Shown here one piece after another: positions 1 to 10,196 of a stretch of 64,000 bases of DNA. The number at the start of each line of letters is the position of its first letter. The first letter of the stretch is position 1. This DNA is from Diphasiastrum complanatum (taxonomy: Eukaryota > Streptophyta > Lycopodiopsida > Lycopodiales > Lycopodiaceae). The stretch covers positions 43,156,744-43,220,743 of the forward strand of contig CM055102.1 of the NCBI GenBank assembly GCA_029204225.1, in the 5' to 3' direction. The position numbers and the translations under genes were made by a program. The notes beneath the pieces are model-generated. The model was not told where the DNA came from. It did not search any database and saw only the letters and a program-made list of their open reading frames with translations.

Positions 1-660
1 TTCTTAAGACACTTGTGAAGGCAATTCGAGGTAAACTGTGCCCAATCATAAAGATTTTGGGCATGCAGCCGTGAATCTGCCAACATGTGGAACAGGGTAA
101 TGGGTATCCTAAGCACTTTTGTTCTTGGTCTTTGTGTGCATTCGGTCAAATATGCACATGCCGCTTGCAACTGTTGATCATTGATGGCCTCCACGCGGTA
201 CCCATCCTTATTCTTCGTCAGGGATCTATGTATTTGAAATAGGCTATCTGCTCAATCTTCAAGAGCGTCCTTGTGACAGCATTTGGTCCTCGAGGGAACC
301 CAAAGGGTTGCAAGTTGGCCGTCGCAAAAGATATGTTATAAACATAGTTCCTGACAGGGGGAACTATGAGTCGACATGACCTTGCCATAGCATTATAATT
401 GGCATATGCCATATGTATCAGGTACGGGCTTTGATACCCTGTAAGTACCGGCATTTGGAACTCAATTGCCTTGAAGAATGACTCTGCCTGCTAGTACCAG
501 GTTTGCATCTTTGTAAGATCCAACTTGCACAACTGGATGTTGAGTTTATTAGCATCGGGGTCATCAGAATTGGAATTGGGTTTGACGACATGGTGAAAGA
601 AACAATACACTAAGTGTCGAAACAGTCTATAGACAAGAATTGTGTCTTCAGCAGCTTCGA
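1..660 (-). pseudogene. Unrecognised protein-coding remnant, frameshifted, cut by left window edge
   Basis: Read on the minus strand, roughly 145 codons from about 655 down to 222 stay in one frame apart from a TAG at 491-493. A one-base shift near 222 then opens about 73 further stop-free codons to position 1. The composition is protein-like: rich in aromatic residues, with stretches such as GYQSPYLIHMAYANYNAM and VPPVRNYVYN, and not low-complexity. It shows no zinc knuckle, D(S/T)G protease, DDE integrase or YVDD motif, so it does not look like an ordinary LTR-element gag or pol. I do not recognise the family. It could be a decayed host gene or an old viral capsid- or nucleoprotein-like insertion; that is a guess. 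That it is a broken coding region is well supported; its identity is not. Confidence 0.5.
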
Positions 661-1080
661 CTTTTTTGCATTTCTCCGAAATGCGACATTTGCATAGTTC
701 AAAAGTTTAAACTTGTGCAGTTCAAAAGTTTAACTGTTTTTAACACCTTCGGCTTTTTTGCATTTTTTCGAAAAATGCGAAGAGAGAGAAAGTTCTTGAA
801 GGTCATCTACTTTCATGAGTTAAACTATTTTAGGGCACCTTTGCCTTTTTAAGGGAACCTTTGGCTTTTTCGCAAAATCTCAAAGAGAGAGAAAATGTCG
901 AAGGTTGTCTATTTTGAACGAGGGACGTTCCCAGCCACTTCCTAGAATTTGTGAAGTGAGAGAAAACCACTTCTCCTAAAATGTGAAGTGAGAGAATTTG
1001 CGACGTCCTCGTCCGCGTCAACATTCTCTACAGGTTGACAATATACACTATGTATAGTTGTCACAAAAGCCATATACTTC
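661..1080. repeat. Non-coding stretch with short diverged repeats
   Basis: Diverged copies of short words recur here: AGTTCAAAAGTTTAA appears twice near 697-735, and GAGAGAGAAA with flanking GAAGGT appears near 781 and 881. A small palindrome, GCATTTTTTCGAAAAATGC, lies near 760. No credible gene is seen. Confidence 0.4.
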
Positions 1081-1099
1081 CAAGTACAACGGCTTACCT

Positions 1100-1739
1100 A
1101 ATTAGGTGACAAACATTTAATGCAGTTAATACATGGATGCAATCTATAAATAGATCATCCCAACATAGACTACTTGAGATGCTCTGTCCATGGGACAAAT
1201 GATTTTGAGCCTCCCAATTACGCCGTCATTATGGTTGTAACTGCCATTGTTGTGCTTCAGTGTGATATAGCAGCAATACGCTTTTCTATATGTGTATAAC
1301 ATAGATGAATGCTTGAATGCACTCTATTGCTGTTTGATAACATTTGTTCACTCACTTTGATTAGAACACGGACAGCTATGACTCCTCAGTTTCTGATCAG
1401 ACGATGACTGTCTTTGATGCCTGAGGAACTCACGCTATCACACTACTATTTCAATCCATTTTAGAACCGAACTTCATATTGAATCTGATTTACAATAATA
1501 CCACATACACACAAATCATTTCTAATCTCTTTGGTGGACTGTACTCTTGTTTTTGTGAGTATGAACTAATATCTAAGATCCTGTTGAAAAATTAAAACAC
1601 TTAAAGTTGTGATTCTATTTAGCCTAAGCTTTCTATTAGACTGTTTTTGCATCTAGCAGCTGATTGTAACGGGAGAGCTGTTCCGTAATATTTCTGCTCT
1701 CTTCTCCGTTCGCGTTCTTCCATCTCCCTTGTCCCATCA
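1100..1739 (+). mobile_element. Putative 5' LTR of a copia element (left edge unknown)
   Basis: The right edge is supported: the sequence ends CCCATCA at 1739, three bases before a plant tRNA-Met primer site. The LTR of element B (26476) ends with the same CCCATCA. A TATA-like box, TATAAATA, lies at 1145-1152. The left boundary is not visible and most of the body does not obviously match the B LTR, so only the last part is secure. Confidence 0.4.
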
Positions 1740-1742
1740 GAT

Positions 1743-1754
1743 TGGTATCAGAAC
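1743..1754 (+). other. Primer binding site (tRNA-iMet type)
   Basis: TGGTATCAGAAC differs slightly from the plant copia consensus TGGTATCAGAGC. It sits just inside the LTR end and about 55 bases upstream of a gag start codon, as expected for minus-strand priming. Confidence 0.8.
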
Positions 1755-1807
1755 ATAGCTCAAGCAAACCGAGAGATTAAGTGTGTTCTATTGTTATTAT
1801 TGTTAGT

Positions 1808-1904
1808 ATGTCTCATATAGGTAGCTCTTCGTCTTCATCATCCAGCAAAGCTAGAATCATTGACAAATTCAATGGTTCTAACTTCTACATCTAGAAGTTA
1901 GAAC
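1808..1904 (+). pseudogene. Copia gag N-terminal stub
   Basis: An ATG at 1808 opens a Ser-rich start followed by KFNGSNFYI and then a stop where copia gag proteins normally have Trp (the FxGxNFxxWK signature). Only about 32 codons remain before an LTR begins at about 1905, so the rest of gag and all of pol are deleted. The end of the stub contains a perfect palindrome with 11-base arms (1876-1903), which may mark the deletion junction. Confidence 0.65.
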
Positions 1905-2745
1905 TATTGGATTTATCTCCTTTACTCTCCTAAATACTGTGTTAATTTGCCTCCATTCATGCTGCTGTATTTTTACTCATGTTGTTGCACAATCTGCATA
2001 TTTACATGTAAAATAAGACAGATGAATAAAACGTGTCTGTCTGGATAAATACAAGTAAATTTCCATAGACAAAAAAGACGAAACTACCCTACAAATGCAG
2101 TAGGTGCCCTTATAGAAAAGCGAAGGCACCCTGTAAATCAAATCTTAAGGCATATGTCAGAGTGACGCATTTTTTGCATCTTCACCGACGTTCATTTCAG
2201 CGAAGGCTGATGTTGCGGCCTTCTCACGCTCATCCCATGCAACTGTGCAAACAGATTTGACAACGACAGTAGCCACTCACAATCTCCCACAGACAGCACA
2301 TCCACTTTGTACTTTCTTCATCTGCATGCCTGTAAAAATATGTATATATATTGAATACCATCTGCGTATTCTGTAAAAACAAGCAACAAGCAATATAGCA
2401 TCAGAAGCTTATCAAAGATAAACGAAGTAGATGCTTTCACGCATTGATTCTTTGTATTGTCAGTAATAGGTTTATTTCTTTTTCAGATTGGATTAGCTTT
2501 GTCAAGCACGAGATTTCGTCCGCTATTGTCTTGTGCTCACCTGCATTATTGACCTGTATATTTCGCTATATTCAATCTGATTACAGCTCTATTTGTTCTG
2601 TGTTTAGATTTGTGTCAATATTGTTATGCTTTTCTACATTCTGTCTGACTCTCTTATTGCTTAATCTGGTAGTCTGTTCTTTGCAAATTATTCGCGACTA
2701 ATAATTTGTCTACCTATTTGCGACAAATTATCTTTCTAGTTTATA
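1905..2745 (+). mobile_element. Diverged LTR of the element B family
   Basis: It begins TATTGGATTTAT, matching TGTTGGATTTAT at the start of the B LTR (27134, minus). Collinear similarity to that LTR continues through CCTCCATTCATGCTGC and, further on, CAATATTGTTATGCTT and TTTGCAAATTATTCGCGAC near 2680. The right end is not found because similarity fades after about 2745. A frame open across 2444-2701 is only a by-product of this LTR. Confidence 0.65.
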
Positions 2746-3236
2746 GACGTGGGTTCACTCCTATTTTTCTTTGCTGCAAAAAGTTGTAGACATGTGGTAA
2801 ATATTTAGATTACTAGAGCAAAATAGAGAACAATAAATACAAGACTCTACAAATAGAAGTTTGGAATATATTTGGATCTAGATAGCAACGTTACTGTCAT
2901 ATCCTATTTATTTGCAAAGAGGACATAACAAGATGTAGTCTCTTCTACAAACAATTTGTTGGCCTTCTTAGCCAAGGTCTTGGAACATTATGCATAACCA
3001 TTAATAGATCCTTTGAGCTCTGATCATTAGTAAATGAAAACACTCCCTCTAGTTATAATTTGAACTTTTCAAAAAAACAATATGAATTGACACATTAATA
3101 AAAGATAGCTTCAGTAGCTCAATCACTCCAAGTACTAAAGCCATTAGAATGTAAACATGATACTAAATTGGCTGATATCTCGATAAAATAAATAGACTAT
3201 CTAAAATACTCTATAGAAACCATGAGAGAAGATGCT
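2746..3236. other. AT-rich spacer
   Basis: No gene, LTR signature or obvious repeat structure is seen between the diverged LTR and the palindrome array. Confidence 0.5.
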
Positions 3237-3755
3237 CCAACTAGATACAATGTATACAGTTGGTGCTTCAACTCGATATAATGTATCGGTTGAAACACCA
3301 ACTCGATGCAGTGCGTCGAGTTGGTGTGTCCACAACTCAATCTAGTGTATCAAAACACACTAATTGGATACGGCGCATCGAAATTCGGATTTTTTTTTTA
3401 CCATTTTAAAAAAAGAATCCGATGCGCTATATGGCAGATCAGATTTCAAAAAAAAAATTGTAAAATTTTGTTTTGAAAAAAAAAATCCGAATTTCAATGC
3501 GTCGTATCCAATTGGTGTATTCCGATGGAAAGATATTGACATAGTGTATCAAATTTTCTGTTGAATTCTTTTAGAGTGACCTTAAATTAGAAATGTTGAA
3601 AGATGTTTTGATACAGAGTATCAAAAATTCGGTTACACCTGTCATTATATGAGAAGTATTTTTTAATTTGATTTGTTTAACACAAATTTTGATACGCTCT
3701 GTATCGAATTTATGGTTAAAGCAATCGCTTTCACAGTGAATTCGATACATTGTAA
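3237..3755. repeat. Array of GATAC-N5-GTATC palindromes
   Basis: Imperfect dyads of the form GATAC(N4-5)GTATC recur about ten times, near 3244, 3274, 3304, 3337, 3366, 3495, 3536, 3609, 3691 and 3743. The first five are spaced 29-33 bases apart. Some are perfect, such as TTTGATACAGAGTATCAAA at 3607-3625, and CACCAACTCGA/TCGAGTTGGTG arms flank the dyad at 3304. The left part also repeats the word CAACTCGAT. It behaves like a small diverged palindromic minisatellite; no protein is supported here. Confidence 0.7.
3357..3519. repeat. Foldback (inverted repeat) with about 42-base arms
   Basis: The left arm, about 3357-3400, contains AATTGGATACGGCGCATCG and AAATTCGGATTTTTTTTT. Its near-perfect reverse complement lies at about 3476-3518. 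The spacer is about 75 bases and AT-rich. It could form a stable hairpin and may be a very short MITE, but no target duplication was identified. Frames open on both strands here are side effects of the symmetry. Confidence 0.75.
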
Positions 3756-4272
3756 AAAAAATTAACGAATTCAATAAGGTCTGATTTTCTCATAACTTGT
3801 AATCTTATTTTTGATATTTTATATGGAAATCTAATATTCAAAGCAATTTTCTTTCTATTGTAGCGATTATTCATTAGGATATTCGATTTTTGCTACAAAA
3901 TTTACAAATGGCTTGGAGTATTCGGATTTTTTCATATTTTTTTGCTGAATTTATAAATGCTATCCAGCTCTTTTTGTGGTTAAAAGTCTCAATAAATCAC
4001 AAAATTCTTATTCTTGGATAGTTTTTTTTTTTTTAATCTTTTTTAGGTTTTCAAAAGATAGACACCAACATGATGCAAACGACAAAGCCAAAGCCTAAGT
4101 TGATTCTTAAATACTCTGAAATGCCGTGAAAGGATGAGACTACTCATCCTAGTGTACCAGCTGTGAAAACTACAGATGCTTCTCCCAATATAAACAGGCC
4201 GTCTAAATCCAAGTGCGTTTCTTACCAATAGGCACTTAGATATTCCCAAGGGAGTGGCCTTAAACTATTCAT
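3756..4272. other. AT-rich spacer, no gene seen
   Basis: T-rich tracts and no supported coding region. Protein-like sequence may begin around 4050 but is broken by stops in every frame. Confidence 0.4.
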
Positions 4273-4653
4273 TTGCATGAAACTAGATACCAAGCTTGTC
4301 ATAAAAGATGTCAAATGCTGCAAAATTGTAACATGGATAACCTTGACACTGTCATCATAACCGTCGAGGCTGTGAACAATGAGAAGTCTCCAAAGAGGCT
4401 TATGGTCTTCAATGAAAAGCTTTGTCGAAGCGATCTTTGCTACCAACTATTATTATGAAAAAAGTTGGAACCATCAACAAATATGAATACATGTGTATTT
4501 TCTTTTATACGCAAGGAGATTGTCCTTGAAAATGAGAATATCTGTCAAAAGTTGAAGGCACCAGAGGTTGAGCCGACCAAGAAATTACATGTCATACCTA
4601 CAAAGAGAATGTTGCATGAGGAGGAGAAAAAGAGTTTGATCCTAAGAAGCTGA
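4273..4653 (+). pseudogene. Unrecognised coding-like remnant
   Basis: One frame stays open over about 127 codons with a single TGA at 4456-4458. It has protein-like segments such as NNEKSPKRLMVFNEKL and a Lys/Glu-rich tail. No domain is recognised. It lies directly upstream of element E, whose similarity to its sister D starts at about 4668, so it may be older sequence that E was joined to. It could be chance. Confidence 0.25.
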
Positions 4654-4667
4654 AAGTTGTCGTGGCC

Positions 4668-5079
4668 ACTGGGCACCTAGACCTGGGTGGACACATTTGG
4701 TTTGGTCAAGAGATTGCTTGGTTGATCCAAAATCACAGTTGTATGCTTGCCAATCTCATATATATGTGATCTAGGCATTGTTTTGAGATCTTAGCCATTT
4801 TGTTTCATGCAATATCATTGTATTTGAGTCAAATTTGCTTTCTTAGAGTACTTCACACATGCTAAGAGTGTTTGATCCTAACTTTTTACTTATACTCCAT
4901 CATTTGATGTGAAATAGATCTTATTTTAGAGAGATTTGTGTAGCTAGTGAGAATCAATTCACAAATAGTTGCAAGATCTTTCATAGGTTGAGATAGTACT
5001 CTATTATTGGATCCTATGGAGAGTGTGTAGCAACATTTATTGTTCTTCATTTGAGTGTTCTTCACTTCAAATGTCTTAA
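4668..5079 (+). mobile_element. Leader of copia element E
   Basis: From GGGCACCTAGACCTGGG onward the sequence is the near-identical reverse complement of the leader of element D (about 39475-39720). No LTR or primer site precedes it, so E is truncated at its 5' end. Confidence 0.75.
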
Positions 5080-6411
5080 ATGGGTTCATCCTTGTTGGAA
5101 CCAAGTGAAAGATTGTCCACTTCAAACTATTCAATCTGGAAAATGAGGATGGAGTCCATCTTGATCCTTCAAGATGTGATGGACATAGTTCTTGGCCTTG
5201 AAGAAGAACCACAAGTTCTTCAAGAGGTTCAAAAATGCAAAAAGAGAGCTAGGATGGCTCTCCACTACATTAAGATGAATGTCTATAATGAGATATTGAG
5301 GGAGTTAGGTACTTGTGCAATAGCCAAAGAAGCTTGAGATTGTCTCAAGACTATCCATGAGGCTAAGAATACCTCTAGGCTTCTCAGTCTTAGGAATCAA
5401 ATCTTTCAAAGTAGCCAAAAGAGTGATGAGAGTGCATCTAGTTATGTTTTGAGGGTAAAAGATATTCATAGAGAACTTGCTTCTCTCCAAAGTGTGCTAA
5501 TTTCGAAAGAATCAAGACACGAGTGCAAGCTATTGAGGATGGACAAGCTTTCTCTCACTCATAATGATGGCAAAGCTCTCTTTGCCAAGGATAAGCACAA
5601 AGGGAGGAGCAAGAACCAACATCAACAATCCTCAAGCAAGGACAAAGTCAAATCCAAAGACAAAGATGAGGAGGAAGATGATTCCTCTAATTCTTCATCA
5701 TCCAAGCTCAAGAAGAAGAAGATAAAGTGCTTTTATTGTGGCAAAAAAGGTCATTATGCCACCAATTGCTTCAAGAAGAAGAATCAACTCAAGCAAGCCA
5801 ACATTACCAATGAGAAGGAAGACACTATTGCAAGTGATGGAGAGGGATCTCTTATGGTCTCTAGTTTCTCATCTACTCCTTTCAAGAAGGACGGCCTATG
5901 GTATATTGATAGTGGAGCCCCTTCACATATGTGTAGCTCCAAGGACTCTTTCTCTTATATTGCACCTTATGATGGAGTCAAGAAATCAATATACACTGCA
6001 AATGATTTTGAATGTCCTATTGAAGGCATAGGGAACATTCCCTTGAAGCTTGCATCCTCTAAAGTTCTTTCTCTCTCTTAAGTTCTTTATGTACCTAAGC
6101 TTACCAAGAATCTTAGTAGTGTTGGCCAATTGCTTGATAATGGCCTTGATGTAAAATTCAATGTTGATACTTGCACTATCAAGAAGAATGATGAGATACT
6201 TGCATTAGGATCTAGATTTGGTGGCATCTATAAACTAGATCCAAATGAGTATGTGAATGCTTGTAATGTTGCTCTTGTGAACAAGCTCTCTATGGAGGAA
6301 TTATGGCTTAGGAGGTTGGGACATCCCAACTATAAATCCATGCTCTCTATGATCAAAGAAGCCAAAGCTATTGTCTTGCCAAAGTCACTCTCCAAGAAGA
6401 TCAAGCCTTGA
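5080..6411 (+). pseudogene. gag-pol: Copia gag-protease-pre-integrase of element E
   Basis: The ATG at 5080 begins a copia gag (ERLSTSNYSIWKMRMESIL, the N-terminal gag signature). A TGA at 5335-5337 interrupts it after KEA; element D has the identical stop. Then follow a Lys/Ser-rich linker, a CX2CX4HX4C zinc knuckle CFYCGKKGHYATNC (5728-5769) that binds retrotransposon RNA, and an aspartic protease active site WYIDSGAPSHM with the catalytic Asp codon at 5908-5910. A TAA at 6079-6081 replaces the Lys codon seen in D. The GAG-pre-integrase motif LRRLGHPNYKS follows. The integrase core is then absent: at about 6411 the sequence jumps straight into reverse transcriptase. Non-functional copy. Confidence 0.9.
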
Positions 6412-6953
6412 AAGATGGTGACAATAAGGATTCTTATTTCTCTTGCTTGTTTTTACAAGTGGAAGGTGTTACAATTAGATGTATCCAATGCTTTTCTAAA
6501 TGGTTATCTTGAGGAGGAGATCTATATGGAAAAACCTCAAGGATTCATCAAGGATGAGTCCAAAGTGTGCTTTCTCTTCAAAAGTCTTTATGGACTCAAG
6601 AAAGCACCAAGATCATGGTATTCAAGACTTAATTCTTTTCTTATCTCACTAGAATTTACTCTTAGTGACTATGATCCTTCCACGTATCAAAAGTTTGTTG
6701 ATAGCAATATTGTCATTCTTCTAATTTATGTTGATGACATTGTTCTTTGTGGAAGTTGTATCAAGCTAGTTGATGAAACTAAGCTAGCACTTGGATGTGA
6801 GTTTAAAATGCAAGATCTAGGAGAGATACATTACATCCTAGGCCTAGAAATTGATTTTTATGAAAATCATGTCTTTATATGTCAATCTAGATATGCTCAC
6901 TCTATGTTGAAAAAATTCCATATGGAAAATTCTAAGAGCATAGATACTCCTAC
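6412..6953 (+). pseudogene. pol: Copia reverse transcriptase fragment of element E
   Basis: It continues E after an internal deletion that removed the integrase and the first RT motifs. Recognisable copia RT motifs in order are QLDVSNAFLNGYLEEEIYM, FKSLYGLKKAPRSWYSRL and the catalytic YVDD box in LLIYVDDIVLCG, then the LGEIHYILGLEI segment. It is about 95% similar by eye to elements D and L. It is truncated near 6953 after KSIDTP, where it meets the minus-strand gag of element F. The open frame that runs past this point to 7002 is chimeric. Confidence 0.9.
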
Positions 6954-7503
6954 TCTCCTCACTAATAAGCACACTTTGAAGTTTTTCAATACTAGGAAGT
7001 GAATTTTGAGTAGCAAAGGTTTGAACAATATTGGAATAATCATCTCCTAATCCATTCAAAATGATTTGAATTAATTCATCATCTTTGATTTTATCATCTA
7101 TAGAAGACGACAACTTATTTCTAAAGACATAATTTTGGGCACTTTCACTACTTCCTTTCATGCTTTGAAGGATTTGATTCCTAAGCATGAGTATCCTTGA
7201 AGTGTTCTTGGATCCGTAAATGGCTTTTAATGAATCCCATGCCTCTTTGGATGTGGTACAAGATGAAATTTCTTTCAAAAATTCATTACTTACATTCATA
7301 TCTATGCAGTGTAATGCAACTCTACATCTCTTTTTGTACTTAGCCAATTCAACTCCTCCTTGAGGTTCTACTTCCACCTCAAGTACTATGTCATAAAGAT
7401 CATGAAGTACAAGCAAAGACTCCATTCGAACTATCCAAGTAGCATAATTAGTGGATGTAAGTCTTTCACTAGCTTCAAGCAAAAAACCACCCATTGATGC
7501 CAT
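6954..7503 (-). pseudogene. gag: Copia gag of element F, C-terminally truncated
   Basis: The minus-strand ATG at 7503 starts a copia gag of about 180 codons: EASERLTSTNYATWIVRMES, then YKKRCRVALHCIDMNVS, EAWDSLKAIYGSKNTSRILM and LNGLGDDYSNIVQTFA. It is closely related to the gag of element C (31842). Unlike E and D, it keeps Trp where they have a stop. It is cut off before the zinc knuckle at the tail-to-tail junction with E near 6954, so no protease or pol follows. Confidence 0.88.
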
Positions 7504-8083
7504 TTTTTAATGTGAAAAAGCACTAGAGACTCTTATGGTTTCTCTAAGAGATCTGAACCTAAAGTCTTCTAGCAATTTAGAAAGCTTATAGACTCAATCC
7601 TATCACTCATGAACCAATCTAGAATGATGGAAATTTAGATTCTAGTCTCAAACTTGCAAAATCACTCCTTAATCTATGATTTTTAGCAATTTCTCTCTTC
7701 AACCTCAACATACACTCAAAAAATTAGAGAAGATTAGTTAGTGCACCTAATTCAAGACTCGATTTTAATTTTTTGGCTAATCTAATCCAAAAACTAATCA
7801 AGGGATTAGATTCACTATAGAAAATGCTTGATTATGCACCCAAAATCACTCAAATTGGGTATGTGAGTCAAATTCTACAAATTTTTGAAATTTCTCAGTC
7901 AAAATCGGAGCTATACGGCCTCCCATGGTTCCTACAGCCCACAACAAGGTCTGGACCAAAATTTTTGAGGATAGCTATCAAATCCAACTCGCTACACAAA
8001 ATTTGACTAGTTTCCAAAAAACTGCTAATTTTGGCTTTGATTTGGATTAACCCTATCAATCTCAACAAAACCTCTTGTACTAG
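7504..8083 (-). mobile_element. Leader of element F
   Basis: Untranslated leader between the primer site and gag, as in other copia elements here. AT-rich; short frames on both strands are not supported as genes. Confidence 0.6.
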
Positions 8084-8095
8084 GCTCTGATACCA
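8084..8095 (-). other. Primer binding site of element F
   Basis: GCTCTGATACCA on the plus strand is the reverse complement of TGGTATCAGAGC, the plant initiator-Met tRNA priming site. It is immediately followed by the LTR edge TG at 8096. Confidence 0.9.
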
Positions 8096-8917
8096 TGTGC
8101 AAAAAGTACAAAAAAGGACCAAGAGTGGATCCTCATCTGATCCTCAAGAGGGATTGGTTGTCAGATTACTTGATCTATCAATCTACTTGAGATTAAGATC
8201 AATCTAGATCAATTCTAGACACAAAATCCTAACAAGAACAATCATTAATTGAAGGTAGGTGTACTTTCTGGTTTCACACGTGTGACACACTGTCTGAGTA
8301 TGGACTCCAATCTGAAAATCAAGTACACATTGATAGAACCTCAAAACAATCAAAACAAATGTAGACAAATGGAGAGAATCACTCAAAATTGCTTCCAAAA
8401 CAAGATTGGTGTCTCACATTGATTATGGCCAAATAAGCCTCTATATATACACTTTTGGAGCTCGAGGTACTAATCATGCATCAGATCTCACACGTGTGAG
8501 GATGCCATTTCACTATCATGCAATTTGACACTTGGATCAAAACTTTCCATTTTGGGCATTTTTGGTCTATTTTCCTACTATATGGAGATCTTCATGGAAA
8601 TCTTCTAGACGCAAAAACTCAGCCACTTCAGCTATTTCCACACGTGTGAGCTATCCTCTACACATGGTATGTGACACCTATTCAAAAGTTTTGGCTCATG
8701 CAATCATTAGATTGGTGCCATGTGTCATATCTCTAGAAAACTAGTTTTTGGCCATTTAAGCCACTAGAACTTGAATTAAATCATATGTACAACATATATG
8801 ATTATGGTACATGAAAAGTACACTAGTTTCACAAGTGAGAACAGGCTCCACACATGTGTGTCTATCCTATATACAAGATTTTTGGCCTCTACCAAGCTTA
8901 TTTTTGCATTTTTCACA
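8096..8917 (-). mobile_element. 5' LTR of element F (about 820 bp)
   Basis: It is bounded by TG at 8096 beside the primer site and TTTCACA at 8917, so on the minus strand it reads TGTGAAAAATGC to CA. It carries palindromes TCACACGTGTGA (8274-8285), CTCACACGTGTGAG (8487-8500) and CACACGTGTG (8639-8648), which include the G-box core CACGTG, plus CACACATGTGTG (8849-8860). The 8917 edge abuts the protease fragment of element G, so F probably inserted into G or joined it by rearrangement. Confidence 0.75.
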
Positions 8918-9540
8918 GATCCATGGTGGATTGATAGTGGCCCAAGCACAATGACTTTTCACAAGGAGTATTTCACTTATTTATTGGCATATGGAGATGA
9001 CAAGAGGGTGATCTACATGGCCAGGATGGTGAGTGTGCAATCAAAGGGATTGGCACAATTTCTATTTCTCTCTACAAATAGAAATGTTCATTTGAAGGAT
9101 GTTATGTTCATTCCATCTATAACTAAGAACCTACTTAGTGTGATTCAATTGCTAAGCAAAGGTCTTAAAGTGGATTTTGAGGGAGATGCTTGCCATGATC
9201 AAAAGGAAGGATGTCTTGATTGCAAAAGGTAAAAGACAAGGGAAGTTATTCAAACTAGATGATTGTGTTATTGCTAATCAAGTTGGATGTGTGGCAAGTG
9301 AGCAAATATCCATGCAAGAGGTTTGGCATAAGAGGATGGGGCATCTCAACTTCAAAGCATTGGAGGCAATGGCTAGAAAGCAAGTTGTAATTGGTCTTCC
9401 AAGTTTCTTAACTAGCATCAATCATGTTTGTGAGCCTTGTGCATTGTCAAAGTCACATAAACTACTTATACTAGATCTACAAAGCCTTTTTAAGTTGTAC
9501 ATTCAGATATTCATGGAATTACTACAATTAGCAATAGTGG
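8918..9540 (+). pseudogene. pol: Protease and integrase zinc-binding region of element G
   Basis: It starts abruptly in a copia protease, WWIDSG, and continues through the usual C-terminal protease segment (DVMFIPSITKNLLSV). A frameshift near 9190 moves to the next frame, which carries the pre-integrase motif VWHKRMGHLNFKALEAMA and the integrase zinc-binding Cys pair in HVCEPCALSKSHK. Gag and the LTR that should lie upstream are missing, replaced by the LTR of F. Confidence 0.88.
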
Positions 9541-10196
9541 AGCTAAGATGTATGTAACTTTCATTGATGATTTTAGTAGATATTGTTGGGTATATCTTTT
9601 AAAGAGCAAAGTTGAAGCGTATGATGTATGTGTGAAGTTCAAGAGTGCAAGGGAGAACCAATTTTCCACAAGGTTCAAGTGCTTGAGAAGTGACAACGGT
9701 GATGAGTATATCTCAACCAAGTTCAAAGCCTTTTGTGATGAGCATGGGATCAAGAGGGAGTACAGAACTTCAAGGACACCTCAACAAAATGGAGTGGCCA
9801 AGAGGAAGAATAGGACCTTATGTGAAGATGCCAAAGCTATGAGGCTCTATATTGGATGGAAAAACACCTTTTGAGATGCTATTCAAAAGGAGGCTAAGTA
9901 TCAGGTTTTTTAGAACTTTTGGATGCACTTGCTACGTCAATATAACTCTTGATGATAGGACAAAGGAGGATCCATCTTCAAGAAAAAGTATATTTGTTGG
10001 ATATAGTGAGGTGATTAGAGCCCATAAGGTTTACATTCCTACTATTAATAAGGTGATTATTGGTAGAGATGTCATTTTTGATGAGAAAAACATTCCAAAA
10101 GTGTCTTCAAGTATTGATGTTGTAGACGGATCTAACAATCTTGATGTTGATGTTATGGATCCTACTCTAGGTGGTGATGATGAAGTACCTTCATGA
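9541..10196 (+). pseudogene. pol: Integrase core and C-terminal region of element G
   Basis: Copia integrase (DDE strand transferase). FIDDFSRYCWVYLLKSKVEA and the second catalytic Asp in LRSDNGDEYIS are visible. The catalytic Glu of the usual NGVAERKNR motif is Lys here (NGVAKRKNR, codon 9800-9802), so the enzyme would be dead. After a small deletion and frameshift near 9850 the C-terminal part resumes with RTFGCTCYVNI, SIFVGYSEVIRAHKVYIP and GRDVIFDE, ending at a stop at 10194-10196. Confidence 0.9.

Noticed and set aside
2444-2701. 85-codon hydrophobic frame, possible small membrane protein
   Set aside because: It lies within sequence homologous to the element B LTR and has no protein homologue visible.
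3360-3564. Overlapping frames on both strands near 3.4 kb
   Set aside because: They mirror each other because the sequence is a foldback; no protein signature.
6415-7002. 195-codon frame as one intact RT protein
   Set aside because: The last 16 codons or so come from the antisense of element F gag; the frame is a fusion artefact.
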